Below are positions 61,651-64,000 of a stretch of 64,000 nt of DNA, piece by piece. The translations under genes and the position numbers were made by a program. The notes beneath the pieces are model-generated. The model ran no database searches. It worked only from the letters and a program-made list of their open reading frames with translations, and had not been told where the DNA came from. Source of the DNA: Phyto melanocephala (Eukaryota > Arthropoda > Insecta > Diptera > Rhinophoridae); assembly GCA_941918925.1 (NCBI GenBank), contig OW799235.1, positions 103,743,947 to 103,807,946 of the forward strand, read 5' to 3'. Every line of letters begins with the position of its first letter. The stretch's first letter is position 1.

Positions 61651-62247
61651 AAGGGTGGGTAAATTTTAAGGGCCGATGTGAAAGTTTTTTTTTTGCATTT
61701 CATTTAACATTTCTTAATTTCCGACTAACTCAATTTGAACCATGGAAATATACACAATCAAGCAACGCGTTAAAGTTATTCAAGCTTATTACGAAAATGA
61801 GCTTTCAAATCAAAATGCATTTCGTGCAGTTCGTGATTATTTTGGTCAATATAATCGTTAAAATTCGTCCACAATCGGGAGAATTGTGAAAAATATTTAA
61901 ATTTCAGCAAAACAGGTCTATATGAAACGTAAATCATCTGCGAATGCCATCTTAGTTCGTTGAACGGAAAACATTGCTGTTTTTCGCGATAGTGTGCCAA
62001 AATAGCAGTCAATCTCGACTCATTATCATGCCCAACAATTGAACGTCAACATTATCATTGAAAATTTGGACCATTGGATGGTGGTGTGCCGCCAAGGTTG
62101 CGGGGGCCATTTGGCCCCCGTATATATTGTTCCATATATAATTGAATCATACCAATATTATAATAATAAAAAGAAATTACAATAATTTCCTAAATATATT
62201 TTGTTTTATTCAAAATCAACATTGGCCCTCAAAATTTAACCACCCTT
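61651..62247 (+). mobile_element. Internally deleted mariner derivative, copy M2
   Basis: TA flanks it at 61649-61650 and 62248-62249. The ends are AAGGGTGGGTAAATTTTAAG and CTCAAAATTTAACCACCCTT. Inside, VIQAYYENELSNQNAFRAVR with DYFGQYNR (transposase N-terminal helix-turn-helix) and TENIAVFRDSVP remain. They are followed directly by IIENLDHWMVVCRQGCGGHL, the C-terminus, so the DDE core is deleted. It inserted at a site unrelated to that of M1 and M3 and is the least decayed of the three in its coding traces. Confidence 0.8.
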
Positions 62248-62719
62248 TAGTGGGCGCTAAGGCCGTGATATTAATGTAAGTCTTGCGAGAAGGAGAGCAG
62301 AAACTCAAAGTATTAGAATTTTAATTTTTACGATATTTAAATTACTTTCTTGTGAACGGGGCTATTTATAATGTTAAATTTTTTTAAATGAATTTATTTA
62401 AACACTTTTTTAAAAGAAGAATAGATTTTCCAAAGGACACTTTTTTCTTATGAACAACTTAAAAACATCTTTCATTAAGCGGATTTTTTTCTTTCACATA
62501 ATATCGATACTGATTACAAATATACGTATTTGAAAAAAATGTTTAATATTTTATTCTTTTTAAATTTATAGTTAAACAAGCAAGAGCACTATATTCGGCT
62601 GTGCCGAACCTTTTATACCCACCACCAATTTTGTGTATATTTAAAGCACATTATTTATTATTTTGTTAATCATTATGGAATAATCTCTTTATAATAAAAT
62701 ATGTATCATTTTCTTTGTA

Positions 62720-63302
62720 GAGGGCGGTTAAATTTTAAGGGCCCATGTTGAAGGTGAGCCACACAAACAACAAGTTTTTTCTGCATTTCATTTGACATTT
62801 CTCAATCTCAGACTAACTTAATTTGAACAGCGAAAAAATACGCAAATGAGCAACGCGTTAAAGTTATTCAGGTTTTTTATAAAAATGGGCTTTCAAATAA
62901 AAATGCATTTTGTGCACTTCGTAATTCTTTTGATCAACATAATCGTTCAAATTCGTCCACAACCGGGAGAATTGTAAAAAATATTTAAATTTCTGCAAAA
63001 CAGGTCTGTATAGAATGTTAGAAAATCTGTGAATGCCTTCTTAGTTCGTTGAATGGGAACCATTGCTGTTTTTTGCGATAGTGTGGCAAAACAATTGAGC
63101 ATCAACATTGTCATTGAAAATTTGGACAATCAGATAGAGGAAAGGCGCCAAGGATGGGGGGGCCATTTGGCCGATATTTTGTTAAATACATAATTGAACC
63201 ATACAAATATTATAATTACAAAAAGAAATAATAATAATAATTTCCTAAATAATTTGTGTTTTATTTAAATTCAACATCGGTCCTTAAAATTTAACCACCC
63301 TT
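62720..63302 (+). mobile_element. Internally deleted mariner derivative, copy M3
   Basis: TA flanks it at 62718-62719 and 63303-63304. The ends are GAGGGCGGTTAAATTTTAAG and CTTAAAATTTAACCACCCTT. N-terminal (FYKNGLSNKNAFCALRN-like) and C-terminal (GGHLADILLN-like) transposase traces remain. It occupies the same position in family A as M1 does in copy A3. Confidence 0.8.
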
Positions 63303-63353
63303 TATAACTTCGATATGCTACTAAAATGCTTTTGTAAATGTAGTCTTTCAATG

Positions 63354-64000
63354 AAAGTGGGCGTTAAAGTAGGCGTGTCAATAAAGCTTCTGCTAAAAAA
63401 TACAACTTTAATATTTCAATATTTTCCCAAAAACTTTGTCAATAGAGAAATTACATGAATTAAAGATAATCCGTTATATGGGAGGTAGACGTTAAAATAG
63501 ACGTGTCACCTAAACTTTTTGGCACAACAATTACATTGATTAGAAGGATATATGTAGGAAATTTTATCATCATACCTCTAATTTTGTCGGTTTTATTAGC
63601 TTTTAAATTTCATTAACGGTAGATAACGTGAAAAGTGGGCGTTATAGTAGGCGTTTCAAAGTTGTTTTTGCGAATGAGTACAACTTAGATGTTTCAATAT
63701 AGCTCTTTATTATTCCAAAATCTATATTAATAGAGAAATTATATGAATTTTTGGTAAAACGTTATATGGGAGGTGCGCGTAAAAGTGGGCGTGCCACCCT
63801 AATTTTTTGGCCCAGTAATGACATTGCCTAGAGGGATATACGTAGCAAATTTAATCATCATATATCTAATTTTGTCGGTTTTATGAGCTTTTAAATTTCA
63901 TTAACAGTAGATAGCGTGAAAAGTGGGCGTTATAGTAGGCGTGTCAAAGTTGTTTTTGCCAATGGGTACTACCTAGATGTTTCAATATAGCCCTTTATTA
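63354..64000 (+). repeat. Internal ~280-bp tandem units of copy A4
   Basis: AAAGTGGGCGTTAAAGTAGG at 63354, AAAAGTGGGCGTTATAGTAG at 63631 and AAAAGTGGGCGTTATAGTAG at 63919 begin three successive units about 278 and 288 bp apart. Each holds AGAGAAATTA..ATGAATT, GTTATATGGGAGGT, a GTGGGCGTGCCACC or GACGTGTCACC block, CTAATTTTGTCGGTTTTAT and TTTAAATTTCATTAAC. The third is cut by the window end. A1 and A3 have only one such unit. Confidence 0.75.

Larger units (their letters stand above)
62573..64000 (+). repeat. Family A dispersed element, copy A4, running off the window
   Basis: The head AACAAGCAAGAGCACTATAT with TTCGGCTGTGCCGAA and ATACCCACCACCAATTTTGT is followed by mariner derivative M3. Next come TAACTTCGATATGCTACTAA and internal tandem units with AGTGGGCGTTAAAGTAGGCG. 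The tail seen in A1 and A3 is not reached before the window ends. Confidence 0.75.

Overview
This window looks like nuclear DNA of a higher fly (Diptera, Schizophora; a muscid- or calliphorid-like genome would fit). It is very AT-rich. It has spliced genes with GT..AG introns, CATA/GTAT microsatellites, and many short dispersed repeats mixed with decayed Tc1/mariner, CR1-like and RNase H-bearing non-LTR elements. There are no operons, Shine-Dalgarno sites or other prokaryotic features. I found no rRNA, tRNA or CRISPR array. The species call is inference from style of sequence, not from a database match.

Only one host gene can be supported. It lies on the minus strand, with three coding exons at 57316-57028, 56743-55990 and 52493-52344. 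All three join in a consistent reading frame through canonical splice sites. Its 5' exon, expected to carry the start codon and signal peptide, was not found. The product resembles the insect group-7-allergen/JHBP-like lipid-binding superfamily. It carries a long Q/N/K-rich low-complexity insert between its N-terminal helix region and the main fold. The 3.5 kb second intron holds a small foldback element (55387-55586).

Most of the rest is transposon-derived. (1) An RNase H non-LTR family is present in three 5'-truncated copies (5443-5826, 10255-11013, 13876-15029) with CCTAA-type 3' tails; one copy has a perfect 12-bp target-site duplication. (2) A GC-richer non-LTR fragment (28300-29495) has an open RNase H frame of more than 300 codons. 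(3) CR1-like reverse-transcriptase remnants lie at 8925-9640 and 58690-60545. (4) Tc1/mariner transposase remnants lie at 6340-6850, 16980-17530, 27230-27850, 37540-38135, 42226-42700 and 46090-46850. Three internally deleted mariner derivatives of about 590 bp (44421, 61651, 62720) have TA duplications and long terminal inverted repeats. (5) A dispersed repeat family, here named A and B, has both ends conserved and a TTCGGC..GCCGAA hairpin near one end. (6) A ~121-bp tandem array flanked by an inverted partial copy spans 16460-18893. (7) A pair of related ~0.7-0.9 kb elements is rich in GTCACGTACG (23560 and 40158). (8) At least six foldback/MITE-like elements are present.

The parts do not act together as a pathway. 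The window is a gene-poor, transposon-rich stretch with one ordinary gene. The clearest structural result is that two family-A copies carry the same mariner derivative at the same internal position, while a third copy shows the empty site. No new biological system could be demonstrated.
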